From contig NC_064048.1 of NCBI RefSeq assembly GCF_932526225.1, positions 2,037,340 through 2,101,339 of the forward strand: a stretch of DNA of 64,000 nucleotides, given 5' to 3'. Below, piece by piece: positions 25,016-35,052 of this stretch. A program made the position numbers and the translations under genes. Every line of letters starts with the position of its first letter. Within the stretch, counting starts at the first letter, position 1. This stretch comes from Nematostella vectensis (taxonomy: Eukaryota; Cnidaria; Anthozoa; Actiniaria; Edwardsiidae). The notes beneath the pieces are model-generated. The model did not search any database. It was given only the letters and a program-made list of their open reading frames with translations, and was not told the DNA's origin.

Positions 25016-25990
25016 CCTCTTATGGGCTAGGGGCAGTCCTGTCACACGTGTTGGCAGATGGTAGTGAAAGACCAATTGGAGACGCATCCCGCTCATTGAG
25101 CAAGACAGAAAGAAAATATGCTCAAATTGAGGCTCTGAGTTTGTACTGGGGCGTGTGTAAGTTTCAGATGTACCTAGAGCGGCGGAGGTTTAAGTTGATT
25201 ACGGATCACAAGCCTTTTAAGTATATCATGGATCCCGGAAAGGGAGTTCCAGTTACCACGGCAGCACGACCGCAGCGATAGTGTCTTTTCCTTGGTGCAT
25301 TTTCGTATAAAATCGAGTACCGTGGAACCCAAAAGCATGCCAACTGTGATGGATTGTCGAGGCGTCCGCTAGTGCAGTGCTGTTCCATATGAGTGTTCTT
25401 GATGTGTCACCGGTCACTGAAAAGGAACTTCGCCGCGAAACCAACCGAGACCCACTCCTTGGTAGAGAGGGGATTGGGAGGGGCTGAGGTTAACCCGGAC
25501 TTGGCACCCTACAGCAGCCGCAGGGAACAGCTTACTGTCTGTCACGGCATCACCATGTGGGGTAACCGTGTGGTGGTGCCACCCAAGCATCGGCGGCGAG
25601 TTCTTGACATACTACATGAGGGTCACATCGGACATGTAGAGCAACTTCGCTCCCCCACTCCAGGAGAAGGCAGCGAGGTGTTGGACAAGCCGGCTGGATG
25701 AGAGCTGGACAACCCGGTATACCCCGCCCTGCCTAGAGGCAGGTCCGACTGCATCGATGTTAACGACAACAGAGTTGACACCGACAGAGCAACCTGTGGC
25801 CGAACCAGAGATGCCAGAGGCCATTGGAGATGTTTCGAGCCCCACGGCACTGCGATCATCTCAGCCAAGTACTACCCGCACTGGGCTTGTAGTAAAGCCC
25901 CCTGAACGTTTTCAGGACCCGTCCTGTAACATACCCCCCTTGTCAGCTTCGTGTTTGTCCTCGAACACAATAAATTACAAACGATTATAA
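25016..25990 (+). pseudogene. Gypsy RNase H and integrase remnants
   Basis: SSYGLGAVLSHVLADGSERP followed by RSLSKTERKYAQIEALSLYW and FKLITDHKPFKYI is the Gypsy RNase H domain. Frame changes lead to EYRGTQKHANCDGLSRRPL, then to RREQLTVCHGITMWGNRVVV and HRRRVLDILHEGHIGH, the N-terminal zinc-binding part of integrase. The catalytic core is deleted: a C-terminal Pol tail (KPPERFQDPS) follows within about 250 bp. Confidence 0.75.
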
Positions 25991-25999
25991 GTATCAAAA

Positions 26000-27500
26000 C
26001 AAAAATAAACTTGGACCTAGGATCTTCCTTTTCCAAACACCAAAGAACTTTGGACACCGTCCACTGTTCATTGTCCGATTCTATCAATATTGGGTTCTGC
26101 CGGCTTCCTTTTTGATATACATACATATATCCGCTCTCGGAAGAATCTGAATCACAAGGCGACACAGGACAGTACTGCATTTCTCCCACCATGGAACTGC
26201 TACATTAAACTGCTACAGAATCCGACGATGTAGGAGAACATTCTGGTCCTCCCGATTTAATTGGAAACACGTCAAAATGTTTATCAAACTGATGTTGATT
26301 GAATATCAGGGTATATCTAATGCCCTTTCTGATAACTATTGTTTCCTCCATCCGCAAGATCTGCAGCTTTCCTTGAGCGAGTGACTTGCCATCTGTGTAA
26401 GAAGCAGGACAGAACAACATGAAATCTACAGAAGGCTGCCCTCGTATACAACAAACTTTGGTCAAAGTTGATGAAGATACTTTCTTTAATTTTATCAATG
26501 TCCATCTTAACTTTCCTCAGCTTGTCTGTCAACCGTCCATTATATTCTGTATACAAGGAGTCAAGTTCATTCATTATCGTATAATTAATGTTCACTGTCT
26601 TTCGTTCACTTCTCTTTTAAAGACTTGAAGTACCGGTGAATTATAGTAGGATCCACGTCCCACGGCACAAACTTAAAGGAATTATTCGTGAAGAATGGGT
26701 AGATGCATATTTAGGGGACTCTTTATCTTCTGTGTTAGAAATTTTTATGTCCTCTTGCTCATTCCTTTTCTTATTTGCTTCGTCCTTTTGGACGAGCCGG
26801 GGAACTCCACCAGTGTAAGGGGACTAGCCGGGGATCTCCACCAGTGTTAGAGGACTAGCCGAGACGAAGGCGAGGCTGGTATTTTCAAACTTTTAATTGT
26901 CCGCAGTCGCAACCGCAGAACAGCAACCACAATATACAGCAGCCACACATAAACATAGAGTACTAGGCTCTCTACATTTATACGCTAGAACCAGACAGCA
27001 ATCTGTGTGGTGGTGCCACATGAAAGGAAATAAATGTAAAACAAATCAAGAGAGAACAGGGAGAATTGGATACATTCGGCAAAACGAAGCAAACAACGAA
27101 AAGCGTGAGGGCGTAGGAAATCACAGAGTTGGTTTCTCGTCCCTACCTATTTACAAAAATAATGAATGAAGTTCTCTAACAGCGCTCGACTACAACATTT
27201 TCCCACGAAATAACGATAAAAATAATGATGTCTAAATCTAGAGGTGAACATGGCATGTGGTTTCGAAGAACATTCAACTTGCCAAATCAAATGTCCGAAA
27301 CGAAAAGAAGAAACCACGATTTTGCCACGTATAAGAAACTGGACACTCCCTGGATTTAGACGCGCCAAAAGGTCATCGAAGCGGAGGGTTCACGGGCGTG
27401 CTAAAATCTAGACTAAGGAAACAAAATCCAAATTATCCTTAAAAGATAAACAAAACTTCAGTCTTTTATGATAAGAACATGAAATACTAGACGACAAGTA
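26000..27500. other. Intergenic or intronic, weak minus-strand frames
   Basis: Minus-strand frames at 26205-26498 (GQPSVDFMLFCPASYTDGKS...) and 25872-26192 could be decayed exons of the neighbouring minus-strand gene, but no family or splice sites support them. A short direct repeat of the CTCCACCAGTGT...GGACTAGCCG type lies at about 26808-26870. Confidence 0.25.
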
Positions 27501-27508
27501 ACTATAAC

Positions 27509-28981
27509 CTAAACAATATGACAACCCGTCCTGTAATAATACTTCCGTATTGGGGCGACAAGGGCAGTCCCAAGTAAATCTGTCCCGTTTGCGCTCTCCT
27601 CAGCCTGTTTCAAGTCCACCATTCTTCCTTCACACATTTCCTTTTCTTTATGTCCACTGATGTCCCACTCACAGGGAACATCCTTTTTCCTTCCTTCTAG
27701 GACATAGTCTTCAATTTCTCGTCGATCCCGTCTCCCCAAATACTGTTGTGTTTCATTTGCTCCTTTCCCATTTCCACTATAAATTTGTGCAGCATGGATT
27801 TGTTCTGCAAAAAAAGCCATTATATGAACAAAAACAAATTTATCATATATTACATGAATATTATTTACCTGGGAGAAAGACTGTCTCTTCTCTGAAGTGT
27901 CCCTCTTCCATCAACCTCAGCTTGGCAGACACTGGTTAAAATTGATAATTTCGCTTTGTTATTATGTTGCTTTTTATTATGCTTATTATAATTATGATTA
28001 TTATGCTGATCATTATCGAATGCTACAAGGGTATCTCCTTCTGAGAAGGGAAGCAACTTCATGGAAAGGTTATTCAGCCAGGATTTTATAGTAGAAAAGG
28101 AGCCACTTGGATGCATTTTTCCGTAAAGATCAGCAATAGCCTTTTTTGATGTAAGCGAATACAGCACGGTACTTGTACAGAAACTTAGAGGAGATATAAA
28201 TCTCCTATTGCAAAGCTGATATAAGTGCTCTGTGGCTGCAACCTTCAGGAGGGTAGGCGTGTGACGGTCACTTAATCCATCAACAATCTGTTGAACTAGG
28301 GGGACTCGTTCTGACATCCACTTGCTGTTGTCATGTTTGGATATTATCTCAATGTCATTGGGAACCCCTGATTAATCTCGAACATCAGATTATATTTGCT
28401 CTTCTTGGGATTCTATAATGTGTGCAACAATCTGATCTTGGTGATCCCTGTCAATCTTGGATAGAGAACCCTGCATGTCATTAATATCAATTATGCAGAA
28501 GTCATGGCGCAGTCCTAATGCCTCTGCTAGCTCTAAGCTAAAGCTAGCCGGCAAAGAAACGCTTTCATGTAGTAGCCGATTCAGTAGTATCTCAGCCTCA
28601 TTATCTTCAGACTCACTGGCTGTATCTGTGTCTGATGATTCCTTGCTTGTGGAAGGGCATATTAACTGTTTTGTTGTTGTTGGTCTTCCAGATTTTTTAG
28701 TCAAACATTTGCAGGTCTCTGTATGTGCCGTCCATTGCACTAGAGCTTTCTTTGACACAAATGTTTGTCCTTTGATTTTTGCTTTTTTGAAGCGTCCCAA
28801 TGAGAGAATGCATTTATAGCACAAATATGGCGGGTGAATAGTCGGAAGATCTTCCTGGACTACAATGCCAAAGAGACCAAAGCAATCACTTTCGAACTTT
28901 TTTACTCCAGCTTTTCTTGAATCATTTTTAATATGAGCAGCACAGACCCTGCATTTCGTTTTCAGATAATTTCGATGAGAA
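27509..28981 (-). pseudogene. Spliced gene with RAG1 N-terminal-like zinc region
   Basis: Three coding blocks on the minus strand. The first starts at a TTTCAG acceptor (28981) and has the pattern CRVC...IHPPYLCYKC...W-x2-H-x3-C-x-C, which resembles the non-core zinc-binding N-terminal region of vertebrate RAG1 and of N-RAG-like transposon proteins. After two in-frame stops (about 28390 and 28372) the same frame continues from 28317 (SERVPLVQQIVDGLSDRHTP) to a CAG/GTAAAT donor at 27869. The next exon (TTTTTTTGCAG acceptor; starts 27804) ends at 27509. A VAFDN motif lies in the second block. Function unknown; probably transposon-derived. Upstream exons are expected but not seen. Confidence 0.5.
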
Positions 28982-28999
28982 TCTGAAACAATCAGCAAA

Positions 29000-30200
29000 A
29001 AAGATGAATACTAATTAATCAATGTCGATATAATAACTATAATAATAACTTTAATTGATTAATGTCGATATAATAACTGTAATAATCGAGCGCAAGGTCT
29101 GTACGGAGAAACATCAGACTGAGGTCTTGAATGTACCCAAGGCCGCAGGCCGTGCAAAAAAGACCAAGCCCTTCAGACGTAAATAGAAGAATGATCTGTG
29201 CGCCCAGATGAATGAAAAGCGAAGCAAAAAGGTTACTTGGTTCATTGACCGTTGTGATAAGCACCGTGATCAACGACTTTTCGGGCTATTTATTCCTATT
29301 TTTACCTTTTGGGAGCTACAGGCTTCATCCCAAGGTGCTTTAGATCCGAACAATGAGAAAAAAAGCCCAGAGGTCGGTCTTCACGGCATGAATAGGCTAC
29401 GGTATGTTAAGAACTCTTGAAGTAAAGAAAACATTTAATTTACAAAGAAGCTGCAGTATCTTGGGGTAGTTGCATTCCTTGTTAACAATTCTTTTGCTTG
29501 TTTGTCCGATATGAATAAGCTTTGTATTTCTTGGCTATCGGTGGAGCTCGCCGGCTCGTCAGATTGTTTTTCTTCTTTTCAAAATGTTCTTTTGGACAAT
29601 CTTGTCAGGATAATAAAACTCCTACTTAAAGTGAGCGTCGTCGTCCATTCTTGATTTCTGTTTCTTTCTTTCTTTTTTTTTATTTTTTTTGGTCGAAATT
29701 CGCAAACTCACTCAGCTATGTAAAAAAAAGCCCGCTGCGAAAAAAATATCCATAACTGCCCACGGGCAATATTTTAGGATTCCAGCCCGCTCAACAGCTA
29801 ATCAGGCCTTTGGCCTCGGTCAGTATTTTCAAGACCTCGGTCACGGTATTTCATGATACGGACCTCCCAGCTGGTAAATAACATATATTTATTAGCTTAA
29901 CCAGATTTTCAGAGTGAACTTTTCCCATCATCACAATACTGTTGGCTAACCAGTCAAAGCAACTTTCACACATCGAAAATCAGCCTGAAACGTCCTAAAA
30001 TGCTGCAATTAGGCACTAGCTTTACCGCCATGTCAAACGACACAGCCCACATTGACAACCTTCCCTTGTTTCCTTATTCTTATGTAGGTGTTGGGCAAAG
30101 CTCACACGAAATTGTTAAAAGAAACCAAATGTCCGAACCACTAGCGTCGCGGTCACATAGAGACATACCGCTTTCCAAAGCTACATAACTCCTCATTATC
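29000..30200. other. Intergenic with MITE fragments
   Basis: No coding region supported. GTACGGAGAAACATCAGACT at about 29100 is a diverged arm of the same palindromic repeat as at 63848-63939. A T-rich run lies at about 29660-29690. Confidence 0.4.
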
Positions 30201-30299
30201 GGAATATTTTTTTCTAAGCCCAGAAAAACTATTGCATAGAGATCTTGGCAAATTTCTACATGTGTTTGGGTTCGAAATAGGTAAAAAATGGCGCAAAAA

Positions 30300-30880
30300 T
30301 CCCTCTATGTTGGGTACCGACTTGCCAAATGAATTACAAGCGTGGTTTCTGTGCAGAGCAGATCATTCACAGGTGCGAATCGGACAAAGCCTTTGCAACA
30401 TTTTTCACATTTCCATGATTTTTTTCCTGGTGTAGGCATGTTTCATAACAAATGTCACACTTGCTGAGTTTCTGTTCTCAGTAAATTACCATAAGCGTTT
30501 TCTTAGGAATTAATAAGGTCGGTTTACTGTCTAGAATGAACCAAGTCATTCAGACCTACAGTTCGGACAAAGCACTTCATTAACCTTATTCGCATGGTTT
30601 CGGTCCAGGTCAAGGAAAAGTCATTAAAGCCGCATTATCACCGGTTTACTTCCGGTCGATTACGAAACAGTCTCCGATGATTTTTAACGGACAACGCGAA
30701 AAATATTTTAAAATATTGACCTCCGAAAGTAAACTGGTCACAATGCGGCTCTTCTCCCATTCATCACATTTGTACGGTTGCAATCCATGATCAATCATTA
30801 TCAATCATTACTTAACATTTTTAGGGCTTCTGTCTTGAGTGAATGATTAAGCCTGTCTTCAGGTGTGTTTGTTGGGTGAA
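30300..30880 (-). pseudogene. ZNF3 relic finger region
   Basis: Degenerate finger-like sequence without an open frame, with a block (about 30310-30500) closely matching 50565-50740 downstream of ZNF4, including GAATTACAAGCGTGGTTTCT. It includes a finger (TQQTHLK) directly after the ZNF3 stop and later fragments. This is the former 3' part of the gene. Confidence 0.6.
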
Positions 30881-30883
30881 GCA

Positions 30884-31186
<303 letters not shown>

Positions 31187-31329
31187 TCAACTCCTATCCC
31201 TGAAAAAGAAAACAAATACTTCTTTAAAGCATTTTTGACAAATGGGGGAGTAATAAAATTTTAATTAAAAAATTGCAGTATCAAAGAAAACAGGAAACTT
31301 CGCAAGCGTCAAGCATTGTAAAGTCACCA

Positions 31330-31510
31330 CAAATATTTATAATAATAAAAAAATAAAAGCAATAATAATAATGATAATATTAATAACAATAACAATAATA
31401 ATAATAATAGTAATAGTAACAGTGACAGTGTAATAGTAAAAGTAATAGTAATAATGATAATGATAATAATAATGATAGAAAGATAATGATAATGATAATT
31501 TACAATTTGA
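31330..31510. repeat. AAT/GATA-type microsatellite
   Basis: ATAATAATA and TAATAGTAATAG runs in the ZNF3 intron. They generate the long S/L/I-only frames on the minus strand, which are not genes. Confidence 0.9.
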
Positions 31511-32682
31511 TTGAAAATAATAAAAAGGCAAGACATAATATATTCAAGCTAATTTAGGTAAATATAAGATTTGTAAAGGTAATCATATGGTTTTTGAGTT
31601 TAATTTGGAAATAATTTGCGCATGTGAGATTTTCAAAAGCACAAATTTCACGAGTCGCTTCGGCGAGTGCAACCACAGGCAGCCCAAGGCTACTGTCAGT
31701 GGTTTATAAAGGAATGTATGTGGGAATTTATATGTTAGCGAAAAAATATTTTATCGTAAAAAATAAAACTTCAGACCATGTAATATTGTGTTTGAGTCTT
31801 CCTTTATTTCAATTTTGCCGATAGAATGTCAGTAGAGTGAGTTTGAAGTCTGCTATGAATTGTGTTTCTTACTGTATGTAAATGACATTCTATCAGCAAA
31901 ATTGAAAAAAAGGAAGACTCAAAACACAATATTACACATGGTCTAATTCAATTTCAGCTTTTGAAAAACTCACAAATTATTGTCTGGCAAAGCATTCCAG
32001 AGTCTGGGTGCAGCATACAAAAAGGTCTGTGTCCATTTTTAATTAGTTTTGCTGAAGGTTGTTTCAATAGATTTTTCTAGGCAGACCTGAGGCTGCTGAT
32101 GCTTCCAGGAAGAAATCAATTGGAGCATATATCCACACTACAGGAACATCAGAGAAAGACACAACCTGATATACAGTGTGTATACCCAGATCAGGACAAT
32201 TAAAGTCTGTTAAAATATGGGAAAGCGAAAAAAAATGTTACATGACCTAATTAGTAACTAAATCTCATATTCATGTGTGATGTAGTAATTACATAGTTGC
32301 CGTTATTACCATGTTTATTTGAAGGTGAGTCAAACTTTTGTTCACATAGTTTGAAAGTTAACGGTGAAATGAATTTAATGCTTTACATAAACCAGTCCTT
32401 CTGGTAAATTAACACCAACTTTTTGGGTGGGAATGGAGCACTGTAAAATGCTTTTACAATAGAATGGGTGTTAGGAAAAAACACTGACCATCGACACTTC
32501 GAAATTGAAAACATTTACAATAAGTACTGTATAAAGGTTGAAGAGTGCATGCAATATACATAACAACAGAGTCCTATAGAATAACACAACCACACAAAAA
32601 ACCTAGTCACAGACAAATACTATCCCATAATCAGTAAAATGGTAAAATGAAGTAGATTATACTAACCTTCTCCCCATGCGTC

Positions 32683-32703
32683 GACACGCGACTCGTCCGC
32701 CAT
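32683..32703 (-). pseudogene. ZNF3 exon-1 copy with damaged donor
   Basis: ATG GCG GAC GAG TCG CGT G is present, but where the other copies read GTGAGAAG this one has an extra TCGACGCATG and then GGGAGAAGG. The invariant GT of the donor is lost at the expected place. The surrounding block (about 32490-32740) is otherwise well conserved. Confidence 0.7.
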
Positions 32704-32917
32704 TTTGTTCTCTTTTGTGAAACACACAGGAAGCCCAACAAGTATGAAAGATATTTCTTTTGGTGATTACTATTTTAGAAGCTTACTTTTTCATGAAATT
32801 TATGTGCAAAGGAAATTATGTCCCATACATCGCGGGATGACAGATTGCATATTGCAATTAAAAATAAGGTTTGTTCTAGCGTTTGATCTTGCATGTTTAT
32901 TTGTTTTATGGGCACGC

Positions 32918-32923
32918 TCTGAG
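32918..32923. repeat. Target site duplication, left (TCTGAG)
   Basis: TCTGAG immediately before the G run that starts the left inverted repeat; the same six bases follow the right end at 46130-46135. The G run makes the exact first base of the element uncertain by one or more positions. Confidence 0.6.
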
Positions 32924-33112
32924 GGGGGGGGGGGGGGGGGGGGGGAGGGCAGGTGGTTTCATAGAAACGAGTGGGAGGCGCGAATCGCCCCTCCGAGCCC
33001 CCCAGCCCCGTCTCTATATATCAGGCAGATGATGCTTCACGTACATAAACAATCGGCAAAAGCTAATGTAGGCCAAATCGATTTCACGTACATAAGCTTT
33101 TGGCAATTGCTA
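32924..33112 (+). repeat. Left terminal inverted repeat
   Basis: From a G tract through TTTCATAGAAACGAGTGGGA, CTCTATATATCAGGCAGATG and CACGTACATAAACAATCGG to TTTTGGCAATTGCTAATGTA. The complement of this order is present at 45850-46129, where a partly repeated segment of some 55-60 bp is added near the outer end. Confidence 0.9.
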
Positions 33113-33262
33113 ATGTAGGGCGGGCGCGTTTCGCGTACATGAATAATTAGGGCTGTAGGCCGGGCGCGTTTCACGTACATGAATAATTAGGGATGTAGGC
33201 CGGGCGCGTCTCGCGTACATGAATAATTAGGGCTGTAGGCCGGGCGCGCTTCGCGTACACTA
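33113..33262 (+). repeat. Subterminal 40-bp repeats, left side
   Basis: Units of exactly 40 bp start at 33121, 33161, 33201 and 33241 (CGGGCGCGTTTCGCGTACAT, then GAATAATTAGGGCTGTAGGC). They share the CGTACAT and TGTAGGCC words with the inner edge of the inverted repeat. Iterated subterminal motifs could be binding sites for an integrase or replication protein (inference). Confidence 0.85.
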
Positions 33263-33448
33263 CTTTTTGGGGCAATTGCTGAGCTTGGTACTTAGTAACA
33301 TACGTTTTAAGGACTTTGTGACCCGCACCCTAACAAATGAAGCTGTTATGAAGTGTCATGGCTATATTTTTCCAATGATGCAGTTCGAACCCCCAAGGAC
33401 TTGCAATTAGACATCCGTCTGTCCTGTAGTATACCGAGCGTTCGAAGG

Positions 33449-33739
33449 ATGAAGTGCGGAAAAGATTATTGCGGGTGGCTAAAGGTCGGCCACGCAAACA
33501 CGTGCGGCCGGAGGTGCATGGACACCTACTGCAAGGTGCACCTCCAAAGGCTCCGTAAGGGCAGCCCTCTCCCCGTGCCGTGCAGGGTCTGCGGCATAGG
33601 GACTCATTCGGAGACGCGGTTGTGCCGCCCCTGCGGAGCGAATCGTGAAGGGCAGAGGATGCGTGGCATCGAGAGGCGCGCTCGGGGATGGTTCGCACTC
33701 GTCCTGTCTGACATCGCAGCCCGCAGTACGGTCAATTAG
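33449..33739 (+). CDS. Small Cys-rich protein of the Polinton-like element
   Basis: The 96-residue protein has paired cysteines (CGKDYCGW, CGRRCMDTYCKVH, CRVCGIG, CRPCGANREGQ), fitting two or more zinc-binding units, followed by an Arg-rich C-terminal half. The start at 33449 (MKCGKDYCG) is chosen because everything upstream in the frame is unlike the domain. It is the first gene inside the left terminus, 57 bp before the polymerase-side reading frame. Proteins of this shape are common in cnidarian Polinton-like elements; the role is unknown, perhaps nucleic-acid binding. Confidence 0.55.
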   Translation: MKCGKDYCGWLKVGHANTCGRRCMDTYCKVHLQRLRKGSPLPVPCRVCGIGTHSETRLCRPCGANREGQRMRGIERRARGWFALVLSDIAARSTVN

Positions 33740-33815
33740 AGACTGGGTGGCACAGGGTATACCCAAACGCTCAGTTAGAGACTGGGTGGCACAAGGTGTG
33801 CCCAAACATGGACGC
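33720..33815 (+). repeat. Short direct repeat before the polymerase region
   Basis: TTAGAGACTGGGTGGCACA occurs twice about 45 bp apart (near 33735 and 33774), each followed by GGT-TACCC/GTGCCC-AAAC. It duplicates the junction between the Cys-rich gene and the next frame. Confidence 0.75.
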
Positions 33816-35052
33816 TTACATAGAGGAGGTTCTCGGTAGCATGCGTGACAAAGAGGCGCCCGCCGTACTGGCAGGGCTGGTCCAGAACATCCTGGACGGG
33901 GACATCCCCGACGATGTCAAACACAGGCTGCTTAAGCCGCTCGTACCGGCGAAGGTGTGGACAGAGGAAGTCGACCCTTTGCTGCCGGAACGGCGGGAAG
34001 AGGGCCCGGAGAGCTTAGACCCCGAGGAGTACTATTCTCTCTTCGTCGGGGGCACCCATCTTCGGTTCCCAAGCGTGGATGCCACTCTTCGGGGCCGAGA
34101 CATAAGCGCCGGTGTTTACCAGGAGATTCTCGATAGCATGCCTGACAAAGAGGCGCCCGCCGTACTGGCAGGGCTGGTCCAGAACATCCTGGACGGGGAC
34201 ATCCCCGACGATGTCAAACACAAGCTGCTTAAGCCGCTCGTACCGGCGAAGGTGTGGACAGAGGAAGTCGACCCTTTGCTGCCGGGACGGCGGGAAGAGG
34301 GCCCGAAGAGCTTAGACCCCGAGGAGTACTATTCTCTCTTCGTCGGGGGCACCCATCTTCGGTTCCCAAGCGTGGATGCCACTCTTCGGGGCCGAGACAT
34401 AAGCGCCGGTGTTTACCAGGAGATTCTCGATAGCATGCCTGACAAAGAGGCGCCCGCCGTACTGGCAGGGCTGGTCCAGAACATCCTGTACGAGGACATC
34501 CCCGACGATGTCGAACACAAGCTGCTTAAGCCGCTCGTACCGGTGAAAGTGTGGACAGAGGAAGTCGACCCTCTGCTGCCGGGACGGCGGCAAGAGGGCC
34601 CAGAGAGCTTAGACCCCGAGGAGTACTATTCTCACTTCGTCGGCGGCGCCCATCTTCTGTCCCCAAGCGTGGATGCCACTCTTCGGGATCAAGACATAAG
34701 CGCCGGTGTTTACCAGGAGATACGAGATCTTGGTGGAACAGGTGTCATTGCTCTAAAGCCGGTTGTGCGGGGGCCTGATATTAATGACGACGGCTCGGTG
34801 TGGTGGGTCTCGCACGAGCGAGAGTCTCTGCGGGCGAACGCAGTGCTTCCGCTGGTGCTCGAGATGGTAGACCCCGAACGGCGTTACGGACTCTTCACGG
34901 TCGTTGGTAAGGCCCCCGCAGAGCCATTGGCGCCAATCACAGAGGAGGAAGGGCGCTCGGAGCACAAGATCGGTGGGTCGTTAGTCAAAAGAGGGGGCCA
35001 AATCGCATTCGGTGCCCTGGAAGGCATCGATGCGGGTATTTGGGAGAAATGA
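33796..35052 (+). pseudogene. Polymerase-upstream frame with 99-residue triplication
   Basis: The 418-residue frame contains three copies of a 99-residue segment (DKEAPAVLAGLVQNIL, KLLKPLVPAKVWTEEVDPLL, LDPEEYYSLFVGGTHLRFPS, SAGVYQEI) encoded by exact 297-bp units starting at 33841, 34138 and 34435, followed by unique sequence (VWWVSHERESLRANAVLPLV). The TGA at 35050 is followed in the same frame by further coding-like sequence, so the gene once continued toward the polymerase part. Function of this N-terminal part is unknown. Confidence 0.6.
33841..34731 (+). repeat. Three 297-bp in-frame coding repeats
   Basis: Unit starts at 33841, 34138 and 34435, with the first two nearly identical and the third more diverged (for example NILYEDI for NILDGDI and SHFVGGAHLLS for SLFVGGTHLRF). 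The length is a multiple of three, so the frame is kept. Confidence 0.95.

Larger units (their letters stand above)
21300..25990 (+). mobile_element. Decayed Gypsy-type LTR retrotransposon
   Basis: In order on the plus strand: gag-like segment, CCHC knuckle, retropepsin, part of reverse transcriptase, RNase H, an integrase-like fragment, and a C-terminal KPPERFQDPS tail typical of cnidarian Gypsy Pol proteins. Many stops and deletions break it. It is split at 23177-24830 by another element. No LTR pair was identified by eye, so the outer limits are approximate. Confidence 0.8.

Noticed and set aside
31324-31536. Membrane protein of S, L and I
   Set aside because: Translation of an AAT/GAT microsatellite.
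33330-33839. Minus-strand and other-frame proteins over the Cys-rich gene
   Set aside because: They are shadows of the GC-rich plus-strand gene; only the 33449-33739 frame has ordered cysteine pairs.
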